Source of the DNA: Lachnospiraceae bacterium
Lineage (GTDB): Bacteria > Bacillota > Clostridia > Lachnospirales > Lachnospiraceae
Direction of reading: 5' to 3'
Length of the DNA: 64,000 bases
NCBI GenBank assembly: GCA_024403355.1
Contig: JAKSRW010000015.1
Coordinates: 1-64,000 of the forward strand
This document shows positions 42,445 through 52,349 of the stretch, piece by piece; position 1 is the first letter of the stretch, and every line of letters starts with the position of its first letter. The notes beneath the pieces are model-generated. The model was not told where the DNA came from and searched no databases. It saw nothing but the letters and a program-made list of their open reading frames with translations. Both the position numbers and the translations under genes were made by a program.

Positions 42445-44226
42445 TTATGCAATTTCCTCAAGCTGTGCAGTGTAAAGGTGATAGTAAGCGCCCTTCTTCT
42501 GCATAAGCTCGTCATGGGTTCCGGCTTCAACGATTCCGCCGTCATCGATATACATGATTTTGTCGCAGTTTCTGATAGTTGAAAGACGGTGAGCAATGAT
42601 AAATGATGTTCTGCCCTTCAGCATCTCGTTAAGTCCCTGCTGAAGTGCCTTTTCCGTCTGAACGTCAATGCTGGAGGTCGCCTCATCCAGGATAAGAATT
42701 GAGGGGTCCGAAAGCAGGGTTCTTGCAAATGAAATCAGCTGCTTCTGACCCTGACTCAGCAGTGAACCACGTTCCTTAACCTCTGTATCATAACCGTCAG
42801 GCATCTTCTCAATAAAGCTTGCGGCACATACTCTGCTGCTCGCATTTTTTATCTCCTCATCATTTGCATCAAGCTTTCCGTAGAGGATATTGTCCTTGAT
42901 TGTACCGGAGAAAATGAAGCTGTCCTGCATCATGATACCCATCTGTGAACGAAGTGAATGAAGTGTAACCTTCGAAATATCCTGTCCGTCAATAAGCACC
43001 CTGCCCTCATTTACATTATAAAAACGTGAAAGCAGATTTACGATGGTACTCTTACCGGCACCTGTGGGGCCTACGAGAGCCACGCTCATACCGGGTTCAA
43101 CCGTGAAGGATACGTTATGAAGTACGTTCTTATCCTCCTCGTAAGCAAAGGTAACATTCTCAAACTCAACCTTGCCCTTAATAGGTTTCATCTCTGTAGC
43201 ATCCTCTGCATCATCAACAGTTACCTTCTCACCCATTGTCTCGAAAATTCTCTCAAGGTAAGCCATATTGTTCAGGAAATTGTTAAAGATATTTCCCATG
43301 TTCATAATAGGCTGCCAGAAACGGGCTGCATAGCTTGAAATCGCAATGATTGTACCTACGGTCTTGCTGCCCTGTGCGAAAACGACCATACCGAAGATGA
43401 ATATAGCTGCTCTGATAAGCACTGAAATGGCATCAATACCGGGCCAGATAAGGTTATTGTAGCGAACCGCTGTCATCCAGGTTCCGCGGCAGTCATTCGC
43501 AAGCCCTGAGAAAATCTCAGCATTTTCATTCTCACGGGCAAAAATCTGTGTGATACGGGCACCGACAATATTCTCCTGAAGATATGCGTTCAGGTTTGAA
43601 TTCTTGTTAGAAACCGCCTGCCATGCACGACGCTGTCTGTTTTTGATCCAGAACATAAATACCGCCAGAATCGGCACACCGCACATTACTACCAGTGACA
43701 TCTGAACATCCACCGCCAGCATAAAGCCTACAATGAAAATCAGGTTTATAATCTCAAGAATGATATTAATCAGACCGTTCGAAAGCATATCCGAAACCGA
43801 ATTGACATAATTTACAACTCGGATAAGAATCTTTCCGTGAGGACGGTCATCATAATACTGGAAGGAGAGCTTTTGCATATGTGCAAAAAGATCCTTTCTG
43901 ATATCGTAAATGATATTCTGAGAGACCTTTATCATGATTCTTGAACGAACCGTCGTAAATATGATACTCAGGACAAAAACGCCCGACAGCAAAGCAACAA
44001 GCTCCCAAAGATAAGGAATATTTTTGTTGGGAATTGCATCGTCTATCGCCCATTTAGTGACAACGGGAGCCATAAGTGCGGTAGCTCCGCCGAGTGCGCT
44101 TAAGAATAATGCCAGCGCCATCTTTTTGATATATTTCTTAATGTATGCAGAAGCGAGCAGCAGATGCCTTAAGTCAAAGGGCTCTTCAAGCCGCTCATCC
44201 TGCCTGTATGTATTTTTACGTGCCAT
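42445..44226 (-). CDS. ABC exporter half-transporter (second of a heterodimeric pair)
   Basis: The protein has 593 residues. Six membrane helices occupy ~25-320, and the nucleotide-binding domain has Walker A GPTGAGKS (~385), LSQGQKQLISFARTLL and Walker B ILILDEATS. The signature reads LSQGQ where most ABC proteins have LSGGQ, a common sign of an asymmetric heterodimer. The catalytic Glu and switch His (AHRLS) are present. It starts 34 bases after its partner gene. It exports an unknown compound, perhaps a drug, lipid or peptide. Confidence 0.92.
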   Translation of the reverse strand: MARKNTYRQDERLEEPFDLRHLLLASAYIKKYIKKMALALFLSALGGATALMAPVVTKWAIDDAIPNKNIPYLWELVALLSGVFVLSIIFTTVRSRIMIKVSQNIIYDIRKDLFAHMQKLSFQYYDDRPHGKILIRVVNYVNSVSDMLSNGLINIILEIINLIFIVGFMLAVDVQMSLVVMCGVPILAVFMFWIKNRQRRAWQAVSNKNSNLNAYLQENIVGARITQIFARENENAEIFSGLANDCRGTWMTAVRYNNLIWPGIDAISVLIRAAIFIFGMVVFAQGSKTVGTIIAISSYAARFWQPIMNMGNIFNNFLNNMAYLERIFETMGEKVTVDDAEDATEMKPIKGKVEFENVTFAYEEDKNVLHNVSFTVEPGMSVALVGPTGAGKSTIVNLLSRFYNVNEGRVLIDGQDISKVTLHSLRSQMGIMMQDSFIFSGTIKDNILYGKLDANDEEIKNASSRVCAASFIEKMPDGYDTEVKERGSLLSQGQKQLISFARTLLSDPSILILDEATSSIDVQTEKALQQGLNEMLKGRTSFIIAHRLSTIRNCDKIMYIDDGGIVEAGTHDELMQKKGAYYHLYTAQLEEIA

Positions 44227-44260
44227 TTATAACACCGTACCTTTCACCAATCTGTAAATC

Positions 44261-46045
44261 CTATGCAATATCACCAATCTGGAGCTTAACAAGGTCCGCA
44301 TAATAGCCACCCTTTGCCACAAGCTCATCGTGTGAACCCGACTCAATAATTCTGCCGTCCTGCAGAACCAGAATCTTGTCGGCAGCCTTTGTTGTTGAAA
44401 TTCGCTGTGCAATAATGATCTTTGTACAGCTGAAATCAAGCTCCTTAAGTGCATGCTGAATCTTCTTTTCTGTCTCCATATCAACCGCAGAGGTTGTATC
44501 ATCAAGTATCAGAATAGAAGGTCTGATTGCCAGAGCTCTTGCCAGTGAAATTCTCTGCTTCTGTCCGCCGGAAAGACCTACGCCACGCTCGCCTACGATA
44601 GTGTCATAGCCCTCAGGCATCTTTGAAATGAAATCAGCTGCAGCTGAATACTTTGCGTATTTTGTAACCTCATCCTGGGTCAGCTTTGAATCACCGTAAG
44701 CGATATTACCTTCGATGGTGTCCGAATAGAGCAGAACATCCTGAGTTGCAAGACCGATATTTTTACGAAGGTCCTCAAGCTTATAATTGCTTACATCTAC
44801 ATCATCCACGAAAACAGTACCCGATGTAGGCTCGAAGAATCTGGGAATCATCTGTATCAGTGAAGTTTTACCGCAGCCTGTTTCACCAATGATGGCTACT
44901 GTCTCACCGGGCTCTGCGATAAAGGAAATGTCCTTTAATACGGGATATATTCCATCATCGTACTTGAAGGATACGTTTCTGAACTCAACCTTTCCGTCAA
45001 ATCTGTTCTTATGCTCAATTGCGTCAGGCTTATCAACAATTTCAGCCTCAGAATAGTAAATCTCCATAACCTTTGCAGATGCGGCTGAGAAACGCTGGAA
45101 TTCATTCATGATATTACCCATCTGACGCATGGGGTTCGCAATCGCCCAGATAAGCCCTGAGAAGGATACATACTCACCCATCGAAATCTCTCCGTTGATA
45201 ATAAAGAGACCTCCGACAATCAGAAGCACTACAGAGAGCGCATTCGCAATTGTTTCAATAAAAGGGAAATATTTAAGCCAGGTCATTGCCGTATCCATAT
45301 TTGTCTCGGCGAAGTCCTTGTTACTCTTTTCAAACTTTTCCTTTTCGTATTCCTCACGGGCAAAGGCCTTTACTACCTTGTTACCCGAGATATTCTCCTG
45401 CGCATTTGTATTCATGCCCGCCAGCTTTTCACGCAGCAGAGCATGCTTAGGTTTAACCTTTGTTTTGAATCTGAAAATGATAATGAAAATGAAGGGTGAA
45501 AGCAGAAGCACCGCAAGTGCCAGTTTCCAGTTGATAATAAAGAAAAACACAGCCGATGCGGTAAAAAGCGTGAACGACTCAATAATAGAACGGATAACCC
45601 ATGCTACATTGTGACGAACCGCATCAAGGTCACCTGTAACTCGTGTCATTAAATCGCCTGTTCTGTAGGTCGCGTAAAACTTCATATCCTGTCTTTGAAT
45701 CTTGTTGTAAAGGAAATTTCTGATTCTGAACAGGGCAAACTGCGAAACATGCTCGTACGCCATACAGGACAGATATACAATCAGTACACGAAGCAGGGTC
45801 AGTCCGACCATTGCCCCGATTAACTTCAAAAAGGAAGCCTGCTCTGCCGCTACAGAACCGCCTTCCTCTTCTATCCTCAAAAATAAATCTACAATTTCTC
45901 CCGAGAAATAGGGCACAATCAGCTGCATAATATTGTAGGCTACCGTACCTACAACCGCTGCAACAAATAAGCCGCGTCTTCCCTCCATGTTCTCCCAAAG
46001 CCAGCTAAGTCTGGACTTCGGAAGCTTTTTTTCTGTTTGTTCCAT
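44261..46045 (-). CDS. ABC exporter half-transporter (first of a heterodimeric pair)
   Basis: The protein has 594 residues from ATG 46045, which has GGAGG at 8 bases; the frame is open 30 codons further without an RBS. Six membrane helices are followed by Walker A GETGCGKT, a full LSGGQKQRISLARAL signature and Walker B ILILDDTTS. The residue after Walker B is Asp, not the usual catalytic Glu, and the switch position reads AQRIS instead of AHRIS. This half therefore likely has the degenerate ATP site, and its partner the complete one. Together they form one exporter. Confidence 0.92.
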   Translation of the reverse strand: MEQTEKKLPKSRLSWLWENMEGRRGLFVAAVVGTVAYNIMQLIVPYFSGEIVDLFLRIEEEGGSVAAEQASFLKLIGAMVGLTLLRVLIVYLSCMAYEHVSQFALFRIRNFLYNKIQRQDMKFYATYRTGDLMTRVTGDLDAVRHNVAWVIRSIIESFTLFTASAVFFFIINWKLALAVLLLSPFIFIIIFRFKTKVKPKHALLREKLAGMNTNAQENISGNKVVKAFAREEYEKEKFEKSNKDFAETNMDTAMTWLKYFPFIETIANALSVVLLIVGGLFIINGEISMGEYVSFSGLIWAIANPMRQMGNIMNEFQRFSAASAKVMEIYYSEAEIVDKPDAIEHKNRFDGKVEFRNVSFKYDDGIYPVLKDISFIAEPGETVAIIGETGCGKTSLIQMIPRFFEPTSGTVFVDDVDVSNYKLEDLRKNIGLATQDVLLYSDTIEGNIAYGDSKLTQDEVTKYAKYSAAADFISKMPEGYDTIVGERGVGLSGGQKQRISLARALAIRPSILILDDTTSAVDMETEKKIQHALKELDFSCTKIIIAQRISTTKAADKILVLQDGRIIESGSHDELVAKGGYYADLVKLQIGDIA

Positions 46046-46190
46046 AAGCTGATGCCTCCACTGAAACATAAATATACCAATAATCAGGTAAATATTAGCA
46101 AAACATACAAATGCAAACAATGTCCTTTTTTGCATTTATTAATGTAATATTTTAGCTTATGTCAGTTTCAGTGATGGGATATTTTGCCGA

Positions 46191-46332
46191 GTCAAACTCG
46201 TGACCGCTTCGCTTGTCACTCGTTATAAAATCGCTGCTACCGCAGCTTACGAGGTACGGGGCTTGAACCCCGCACCTCGCGAAAGCTTCACCCACCGCCT
46301 AAAGGCAGTGGGTTATCTTTCTATTTTATATA
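46191..46332. repeat. Composite dispersed hairpin repeat, fullest copy
   Basis: The 142 bases hold four successive inverted repeats: GTGAC/GTCAC, GCTGC/GCAGC, CGAGGTACGGGG/CCCCGCACCTCG (12 bp, one G-U) and CCCACCGCCT/AGGCAGTGGG. Parts recur at 1-76 and 41013-41060. It lies downstream of a secreted-protein gene, as does the copy at 1-76. Confidence 0.85.
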
Positions 46333-46333
46333 T

Positions 46334-46367
46334 AAAAACTGCATCGCGTTCATTACCACGATGCAGT
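46334..46367 (-). terminator. Intrinsic terminator of the NlpC/P60 gene
   Basis: On the minus strand ACTGCATCG/CGATGCAGT forms the stem, and five T residues follow. It lies immediately after the stop codon and next to the dispersed repeat. Confidence 0.85.
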
Positions 46368-46374
46368 CCGTAAT

Positions 46375-48270
46375 TTAATATTTTAAAGAAGGTCTGGCAA
46401 TCAGCTTTGTTACTCCGAAGCTGGGATAGCCGCCCAGATAGACTCCGCCTCCGCCGCTGCCGGCATGTACCATTGTACCCGAAAGTGTATATCCGTCCAG
46501 TCCGTTTTCGGGGATTTCGATACCGTACATCTCGTAAAACCAATAATCATCTGCGGATAATGTCACAAGCTCTGAGCCTGAATATATTGCAACATGATCG
46601 ATATTCAGATATCGTCCGTTATTGCCTCTCGAGCTGAATATCAGATCTCCCGGAAGCACATTCATAATATCAAAATCTCCGTCAGTAGCAATCACACAGC
46701 CCTTATCCTTGAGTGATTTTCCCAGATCGGCAGATGAGGGCGCATAACTCTTGCTGTCACCAAGATATACGCCTGCTGAAGCATAGCTTCTCCAGCAGAG
46801 CGAACTGCAGTCATAATAGCCCTCCTGCATACGCTTTTCCTGGCTGTAGCTTGCCTTGCCCACCTTGTCCATGGCATACTCAGCGGCCTTTATACCCATA
46901 TCGGTGCCTACGGTCAGCAGGAACGCAAATTCCCTGTCAAGAAGCTTTATGGTAATAATCGTGTTTCCAAGACCTTTAGCTACAATCAGACCGGTCTTTG
47001 AAACCTTCGCAACCTTTTCATTTGATGAAGAATACTTCACCTTTATGTCCTCAGGCACCGAAATATCGCACTGGTAGCTTTCACCCTCCCTGAGAATTAC
47101 TGTCTGATTGGGAACGCTTGTATTTAATACATTAATGGTATCCTCAAATTCTACACCGTCTACAGTGATATAAAGCTTGCATTTACCGGTCTTTTTAGGA
47201 ATAATTGTGATTCCGTCATCTGTTACAACCGCCTCTGCAATTTTATCGTTTGACACTGTTATATCATACTCAGAGTACCTGCTGGCATTTGTAATATTCA
47301 GCATAAATGACTCGCCGGACCAAAGATATCCGTCAAAAGGCGTGTACTCGGGAGTCGTTGTATATACCACAAGCTCCTTTTGAACAAGCTTGTCTAAAGG
47401 TGTTTTATAGCTTAGCCAAAGATGAGTCTCACCCTTTGCAAAGCCTGTAATACTGCAGCTATCCTCATCAATGATAATGGGCATCAGATGCTCATCATCC
47501 TCATAGCTTATCCAGTTTCCGTTTGAATCATACCAGTAATTTACACTGACCGAATCAAACTTTGCGTTCAGAAACTCAAGCTCAATAGTATCATCCTTTG
47601 CCACCGCATAATTGTATTTTTCCAGACCGCAGGGCTTAACATTTATTACTCCTCTTTTTGAAAAACGCTTGCCCTCAGCAGTCATGAGTGCAAAATCCAC
47701 ATAGTATTTTCCGGGCTTTTTTGCAGAAAATGTGTATTTTCCCGCTTCATCAACAAATACATCCAGGGCATTATAACAGCCCTTCATAGTCTCTGCGTCA
47801 ATCACGCTGTATTCATAGCTTACGGCCTTGTGTTTCGAACTTTTAAGCCTCAGCACTTCGCTTTCGCCTTCATAAATCGTGACCTTATCCTTCGATATTG
47901 TGCACTTGCCTGACTTTACCGTAACAGTCGTCTTCGCCAGAACATTTCCTTCCGCATCGCAGAAGCTGACTGTCGCCTTCCCTGTAGCCACCGCAATGAA
48001 ATCTCCTACCTCGTTTACCATCAGAACGCTGGGTTTCGAACTCTTTACATATTCACCGTAAAACAAAATATCCCACGAATTACAGTAATCATCATAGCCC
48101 TTATATGAAACCGGCACATGCTGAACATTGCCCTCATACATCGTATATGATTTTTTCGGAAATGATGCCTTTTCCGCAGCTTTTACCTGAAACTGCATGC
48201 CTATGCACAAAAGCATCACAAGCATCAGAAACGATGATATTTTTATAATAATATTACTCTTATTGTTCAT
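46375..48270 (-). CDS. Secreted Ig-like protein with C-terminal NlpC/P60 peptidase
   Basis: The protein has 631 residues. A signal peptide covers ~1-32. Residues ~35-455 form several Ig-like/Big_2-style domains (for example VKYSSSNEKVAKVSKTGLIVAKGLG). Residues ~460-630 are an NlpC/P60 domain with the catalytic Cys in GYYDCSSLCWRSY and His in NIDHVAIYSG. These enzymes cut peptidoglycan stem peptides, so it likely remodels the cell wall, with the Ig-like part as spacer or wall-binding segment. It has its own promoter and terminator. Confidence 0.9.
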   Translation of the reverse strand: MNNKSNIIIKISSFLMLVMLLCIGMQFQVKAAEKASFPKKSYTMYEGNVQHVPVSYKGYDDYCNSWDILFYGEYVKSSKPSVLMVNEVGDFIAVATGKATVSFCDAEGNVLAKTTVTVKSGKCTISKDKVTIYEGESEVLRLKSSKHKAVSYEYSVIDAETMKGCYNALDVFVDEAGKYTFSAKKPGKYYVDFALMTAEGKRFSKRGVINVKPCGLEKYNYAVAKDDTIELEFLNAKFDSVSVNYWYDSNGNWISYEDDEHLMPIIIDEDSCSITGFAKGETHLWLSYKTPLDKLVQKELVVYTTTPEYTPFDGYLWSGESFMLNITNASRYSEYDITVSNDKIAEAVVTDDGITIIPKKTGKCKLYITVDGVEFEDTINVLNTSVPNQTVILREGESYQCDISVPEDIKVKYSSSNEKVAKVSKTGLIVAKGLGNTIITIKLLDREFAFLLTVGTDMGIKAAEYAMDKVGKASYSQEKRMQEGYYDCSSLCWRSYASAGVYLGDSKSYAPSSADLGKSLKDKGCVIATDGDFDIMNVLPGDLIFSSRGNNGRYLNIDHVAIYSGSELVTLSADDYWFYEMYGIEIPENGLDGYTLSGTMVHAGSGGGGVYLGGYPSFGVTKLIARPSLKY

Positions 48271-48308
48271 TCTACAGCAATCTCCTGATTTTCAAGATAT
48301 ACAACAAT

Positions 48309-48337
48309 ATTGTAATATTATTTATAGATTTAGTCAA
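48309..48337 (-). promoter_or_regulatory. Promoter of the NlpC/P60 gene
   Basis: TTGACT (48332-48337) and TACAAT (48309-48314) are exactly 17 bases apart. Transcription would start near 48302, giving a leader of about 30 bases. Confidence 0.7.
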
Positions 48338-48444
48338 CATTTTTTATGGAAATGATGGGCATATACTTTATATAGCACCCTCACACTTGCCCATTAATCA
48401 TAATACCTTACATCATTAGTATTACTGTAAATATAGATTACATT

Positions 48445-50316
48445 CTATCGAGACAATCCCTTCAAATATTCTTCTACATTGTCATAACTAATACCATTTG
48501 TAAGCCTCAAATGTTCCCCTCTATACAGCACACATTTTTTGACTATCTTTCCGTACTTTTTCTCCACAAAATCACACTCTTCCTTATCATTTAAAACATG
48601 ATACTGGTTTGCAACCACCTGCTTACTGTGTTTGATTTCATAAAGTTCGCAAGTATCTGACTGTTCATCATAAATAACCATATCAAATTCACTTCGACTC
48701 ATAGTTAATTTAAAAGCTTTGCGATTCTTTGGTAAGGCACGACTTGTTTCAAGCAACACTATATCTTCTAACATTCTGCCACTTACTTCCTCAAGAATAC
48801 GATTCTGAATCAATTTCTTGATTCGTTCACTTTCTGCAGAAAATGTTTTATCCTTCATCAACACAAACACTAGTGCCTGTGCCTGACAAAATCTCATTCC
48901 CGGCTGTGTAAATAAAACATACTCCATTGAATCAGAATCAGGAATATATGTCTCTCTGGGACAATCAACTACTAAATCAAGAGCTGTCAGATATTCCTTA
49001 ATTTCAGTAACATGGACATTTGTAATACCGATATTCATACTTTCCTTATTTTTTATCTGCAGAATATCCATCAATCTACTCGTAACTGCCTCACGGTCTA
49101 TCATGTCAAGAATATCAGTCTGATCCTCTAAAGAAGTCTGTTTTCTCATTAATTCAGTAGCTGAACCCAAATCATGTGATTTAAACTTTGCAGTTAATAT
49201 TTTCAGTAAAAACTGATGATTCATGCTCTCAATAATTCTGTTTATAGCCCCTGTAAGCTCACCTTCATCATATAATTCCTGCAAATGCCTAAAATAAATA
49301 CCATTACGACAACAATTCAAAGAATGTTGAATATTCTGGCAAATAGCCGTATCAATATATCTACGTGTGGTCTCATCGTCTCTGAATGATGCATCTGATT
49401 CTATCGCATCTTCATCATCGAATGCTATTTCACCAGCCTTTAAAGTTCCACCATACCTTATATATGTATCTATTTCATCTATTCCCAGTAGTCTGCTAAA
49501 CTCACTAAACGGAATATATGTAGTATGAATTGTGAAAGCTCGGTCATAAAGCTCCCCTTTCAAAGTAAACCAAAAACCAAGCGAATCCGTTCCGGACAAT
49601 ACTATTTTCACACCCATTGACGCATATATATCAGAGAATAATGCTGCTGAATCAATAAAATCATCTATCAATGTAACTTCATCTATAAATAAATATTGAT
49701 AGCCTAATTGCTTTAAAGTCTTTAAATCCTTATTTATATCCGCCATAGTATTTGATGATTTTGCCTTTATATATGCAGCTTTTCTTTGTTGCTCTTTAGA
49801 TAAATTCCCGATTGATTGCAATAGTAAAGTAGTTTTTCCTGTTCTTCTTAATCCATAAATAAGACATACCTTGCCGTTATATTCCTCATTAATGTACTTT
49901 TGAAGTTTCCAAAAGCAATCACGTTTTTCAAACCGTGAAACCTTATCCACCATAGAATCAAGATTTCTACCTATTACAACATTTGTAGCAAACTCGTATC
50001 CACTATTAACATCGTTCAAGTTATTTAACCATGCATGTATCCTATCACCAATGTCCATACCATAAGCACTTTCTTCATCCCTCACGGTCGAAATCTCCAG
50101 TTCTTTCAATTCATCCAAAAGTACTCTTTTTCTCTCTATTTTTTTAAGAACAGCTTCGCGTTCATCTATCCTCACATATTTTGTAAACGTTTTACCATTT
50201 TCATTCCATTGCAGGTACGGTTGAGCCTTGCCTTTTATATTTTTATATGTCAAATTTCCTGCAGGCAATAATGCCAGTTCTTTTTTGATTTCAATAATTC
50301 GCTCATAATTATTCAT
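48445..50316 (-). CDS. AAA ATPase with C-terminal nuclease-like domain (COG1672/DUF4143-type)
   Basis: The protein has 623 residues from ATG 50316, chosen because GAGGTG lies six bases upstream. The N-terminal ~90 residues start with a coiled-coil-like stretch. Walker A is YGLRRTGKTTLL (~155) and Walker B is YLFIDEVTLI, followed by the sensor VLSGTDSLGFW. The C-terminal part has FDMVIYD and CELYEIKHSKQ, the D...ExK signature of the PD-(D/E)XK fold that such ATPases often carry. The biological role of these proteins is unknown; toxin, defence or mobile roles have been suggested for relatives. A long palindrome covers its promoter. Confidence 0.82.
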   Translation of the reverse strand: MNNYERIIEIKKELALLPAGNLTYKNIKGKAQPYLQWNENGKTFTKYVRIDEREAVLKKIERKRVLLDELKELEISTVRDEESAYGMDIGDRIHAWLNNLNDVNSGYEFATNVVIGRNLDSMVDKVSRFEKRDCFWKLQKYINEEYNGKVCLIYGLRRTGKTTLLLQSIGNLSKEQQRKAAYIKAKSSNTMADINKDLKTLKQLGYQYLFIDEVTLIDDFIDSAALFSDIYASMGVKIVLSGTDSLGFWFTLKGELYDRAFTIHTTYIPFSEFSRLLGIDEIDTYIRYGGTLKAGEIAFDDEDAIESDASFRDDETTRRYIDTAICQNIQHSLNCCRNGIYFRHLQELYDEGELTGAINRIIESMNHQFLLKILTAKFKSHDLGSATELMRKQTSLEDQTDILDMIDREAVTSRLMDILQIKNKESMNIGITNVHVTEIKEYLTALDLVVDCPRETYIPDSDSMEYVLFTQPGMRFCQAQALVFVLMKDKTFSAESERIKKLIQNRILEEVSGRMLEDIVLLETSRALPKNRKAFKLTMSRSEFDMVIYDEQSDTCELYEIKHSKQVVANQYHVLNDKEECDFVEKKYGKIVKKCVLYRGEHLRLTNGISYDNVEEYLKGLSR

Positions 50317-50335
50317 AATCATCACCTCAAAAACA

Positions 50336-50380
50336 ATGATAACCATAGATAACTATTTTGTCAAGTTATCTATGGTTATC
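50336..50380 (-). promoter_or_regulatory. Promoter with 16 bp palindromic operator for the AAA ATPase gene
   Basis: TTGACA (50359-50364) and TATCAT (50336-50341) are 17 bases apart. A perfect 16 bp inverted repeat, GATAACCATAGATAAC and its complement, spans 50338-50380 with an 11-base centre that contains the -35. A protein bound there would cover the promoter. Confidence 0.75.
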
Positions 50381-50415
50381 AATTCGGACGGGGCTTATTT
50401 TATTTACATGTCTAA

Positions 50416-51687
50416 TTATTTCTTAACATAATTTACATTCTTCATGATATCGCAGAAATCAAAGGTTCTGAAGTAATCCTGTGCGGTCTCGGCACGTCTG
50501 ATCATCTTCACACTGCCGTCCTCCTGAAGAAGAAGCTCTGCTGAACGAAGCATACCGTTGTAATTGTAGCCCATCGAGAAGCCATGAGCACCGGTATCGT
50601 GGATGCAGAGATAATCACCCATATCAATCTTAGGAAGCATACGCTCTACAGCGAACTTATCATTGTTCTCGCAGAGATTACCTACTACATCGTACTTGTG
50701 GTCACAGGGCTCGTTCTCCTTGCCGAGTACGGTTACATGGTGGTAAGCGCCGTACATTGCGGGACGCATAAGGTTTGCCGCACAGGCATTAACACCGATA
50801 TACTCTCTGTAGGTGTGCTTCTCATGGATAGCCTTAACAACAAGATGTCCGTAAGGTGCAAGCATGAAACGTCCGAGCTCGGTAAAGATGGCTACCTCCA
50901 TTCCTGCGGGAACGATAACCTCCTCGTAAGCCTTGCGAACGCCCTCGCCGATTTTAGCGATGTCACAGCCTTCCTGGTCGGGACGGTAAGGAATACCTAC
51001 ACCGCCTGAAAGGTTGATGTATTTAATATCTGCGCCGGTCTCGTTATGAAGCTCTACAGCGAGCTTGAAAAGATCCTTCGCAAGCATTGGATAATACTCA
51101 TTTGTTACGGCACCGCTGCAAAGGAAAGCATGAATACCGAATTTCTTTGCGCCGAGCTTCATAAGCTTCTTGTATGCTTCTGAAATCTGTGCTCTTGTCA
51201 TACCGTACTTTGCATCACCGGGGTTATCCATGATGCCGTTTGTTACATTATATACTCCGCCGGGATTGTAACGACAGAAAATGGTCTCGGGAACACCGCA
51301 TTCCTCATTGAGGAAATCTACCATGGTGATATCATCAAGGTTGATATAGCCGCCAAGCTCACGGCACTTTGTGAATTCGCCTGAGGGAGTCTCATTTGAT
51401 GAGAACATGATGTCGCCCTCCTGCATTCCGCATGCCTCTGCCATGTAAAGCTCCTGAATTGAAGCACAGTCTACACCGCAGCCTTCTTCCTTAAGAACAT
51501 TGATAATAAAGGGATTGGGAGTAGCCTTTACTGCGAAAAACTCCTTAAAGCCCTTGTTCCATGAAAATGCGTCCTTAAGACGTCTTGCATTCTCACGAAT
51601 GCCCTTTTCATCATAAATATGAAAGGGAGTGGGGTATGTCTTCTCGATTTCCTGAATCTGTTCCTTGCTTACAAAAGGTTTCTTCAT
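50416..51687 (-). CDS. lysA: Diaminopimelate decarboxylase
   Basis: The protein has 423 residues. It is a fold-III PLP enzyme converting meso-diaminopimelate to lysine. The PLP lysine is probably Lys54 in FAVKATPN. The glycine-rich phosphate site is LSGGVGIPY, and the C-terminal CENNDKFA motif carries the Cys that completes the partner's active site. A close relative acting on a related amino acid cannot be excluded, since members of this family vary in substrate. The RBS GAGGAGG is strong. It follows the cytidylyltransferase gene by 27 bases. Confidence 0.85.
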   Translation of the reverse strand: MKKPFVSKEQIQEIEKTYPTPFHIYDEKGIRENARRLKDAFSWNKGFKEFFAVKATPNPFIINVLKEEGCGVDCASIQELYMAEACGMQEGDIMFSSNETPSGEFTKCRELGGYINLDDITMVDFLNEECGVPETIFCRYNPGGVYNVTNGIMDNPGDAKYGMTRAQISEAYKKLMKLGAKKFGIHAFLCSGAVTNEYYPMLAKDLFKLAVELHNETGADIKYINLSGGVGIPYRPDQEGCDIAKIGEGVRKAYEEVIVPAGMEVAIFTELGRFMLAPYGHLVVKAIHEKHTYREYIGVNACAANLMRPAMYGAYHHVTVLGKENEPCDHKYDVVGNLCENNDKFAVERMLPKIDMGDYLCIHDTGAHGFSMGYNYNGMLRSAELLLQEDGSVKMIRRAETAQDYFRTFDFCDIMKNVNYVKK

Positions 51688-51714
51688 TGCCTTTCCTCCT
51701 CGTGTGATTCGCTA

Positions 51715-52140
51715 TTACTCGCTCTTTTTCTCATCCTGCTCAGCCTTTGTACCGCGAAGGTTGAGATCTTCCTTAATCTTAGTTGTTGAGATGCCCTCTG
51801 TTCTGGGGAGATATACTACCTCACAGTAATCCTTGAGGAAATCAAACTTTCCTGCCCAGTCATCACCCATTACAAACACATCAACATTGTTGTCGACTAC
51901 ATCCTTAATCTTCTGCTCCCAGGTATACTCGGGAAGTACCTCATCGACATACTTGATTGCTTCAAGAATCTTTTTTCTGTCCTCGAAGCTGTAATATGCC
52001 TTCTTACCCTTGATTGCATTAAATTCATCGGATGAAACAACTACGATAAGATAATCGCCGTATTCCTTTGCACGACGTAAAAGATTAATATGACCTACAT
52101 GTAAAAGATCATATGTGCCGTATGTAATAACCTTTTTCAT
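51715..52140 (-). CDS. Glycerol-3-phosphate cytidylyltransferase (TagD-like)
   Basis: The protein has 141 residues, the TagD length. It makes CDP-glycerol from CTP and glycerol 3-phosphate for teichoic acids or other glycerol phosphate polymers. The nucleotide binding motif HVGH is at residues 14-17 and RTEGISTTK closes the active site. The last ~15 residues are a Lys/Glu-rich tail. It starts 27 bases ahead of lysA. No teichoic acid genes are nearby, so a related cytidylyltransferase role is possible. Confidence 0.88.
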   Translation of the reverse strand: MKKVITYGTYDLLHVGHINLLRRAKEYGDYLIVVVSSDEFNAIKGKKAYYSFEDRKKILEAIKYVDEVLPEYTWEQKIKDVVDNNVDVFVMGDDWAGKFDFLKDYCEVVYLPRTEGISTTKIKEDLNLRGTKAEQDEKKSE

Positions 52141-52257
52141 TATTTTACCAAACCTTTCCCCATATCCTTATTCCATATGCACGATTATTAGCCAAATTTC
52201 TAATAAATCTTTATTACAATAACATATCATTTTATGCTTTTCAAGAAAAAATTACAA

Positions 52258-52297
52258 AATATAAAGGCTATCGCTCAGCTCTTTTTGAACGATAGCC
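52258..52297 (-). terminator. Intrinsic terminator of the small secreted protein gene
   Basis: On the minus strand GGCTATCG/CGATAGCC forms the stem and is followed by TTTATATTTT. Confidence 0.75.
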
Positions 52298-52349
52298 CTA
52301 TACAACTCCATTATATATGTCAGCTTAAATCAGTCGGAAATTAATATTT

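Noticed and set aside
44261..46135. Longer start for the first ABC exporter gene (30 extra residues)
   Set aside because: GGAGG lies 8 bases before the ATG at 46045, and the extension has no RBS and does not fit the family.
46257..46285. tRNA T-arm-like GGTTCAAGCC on the minus strand within the hairpin repeat
   Set aside because: The loop has six, not seven, bases, and no acceptor stem, D-arm or anticodon arm can be drawn around it.
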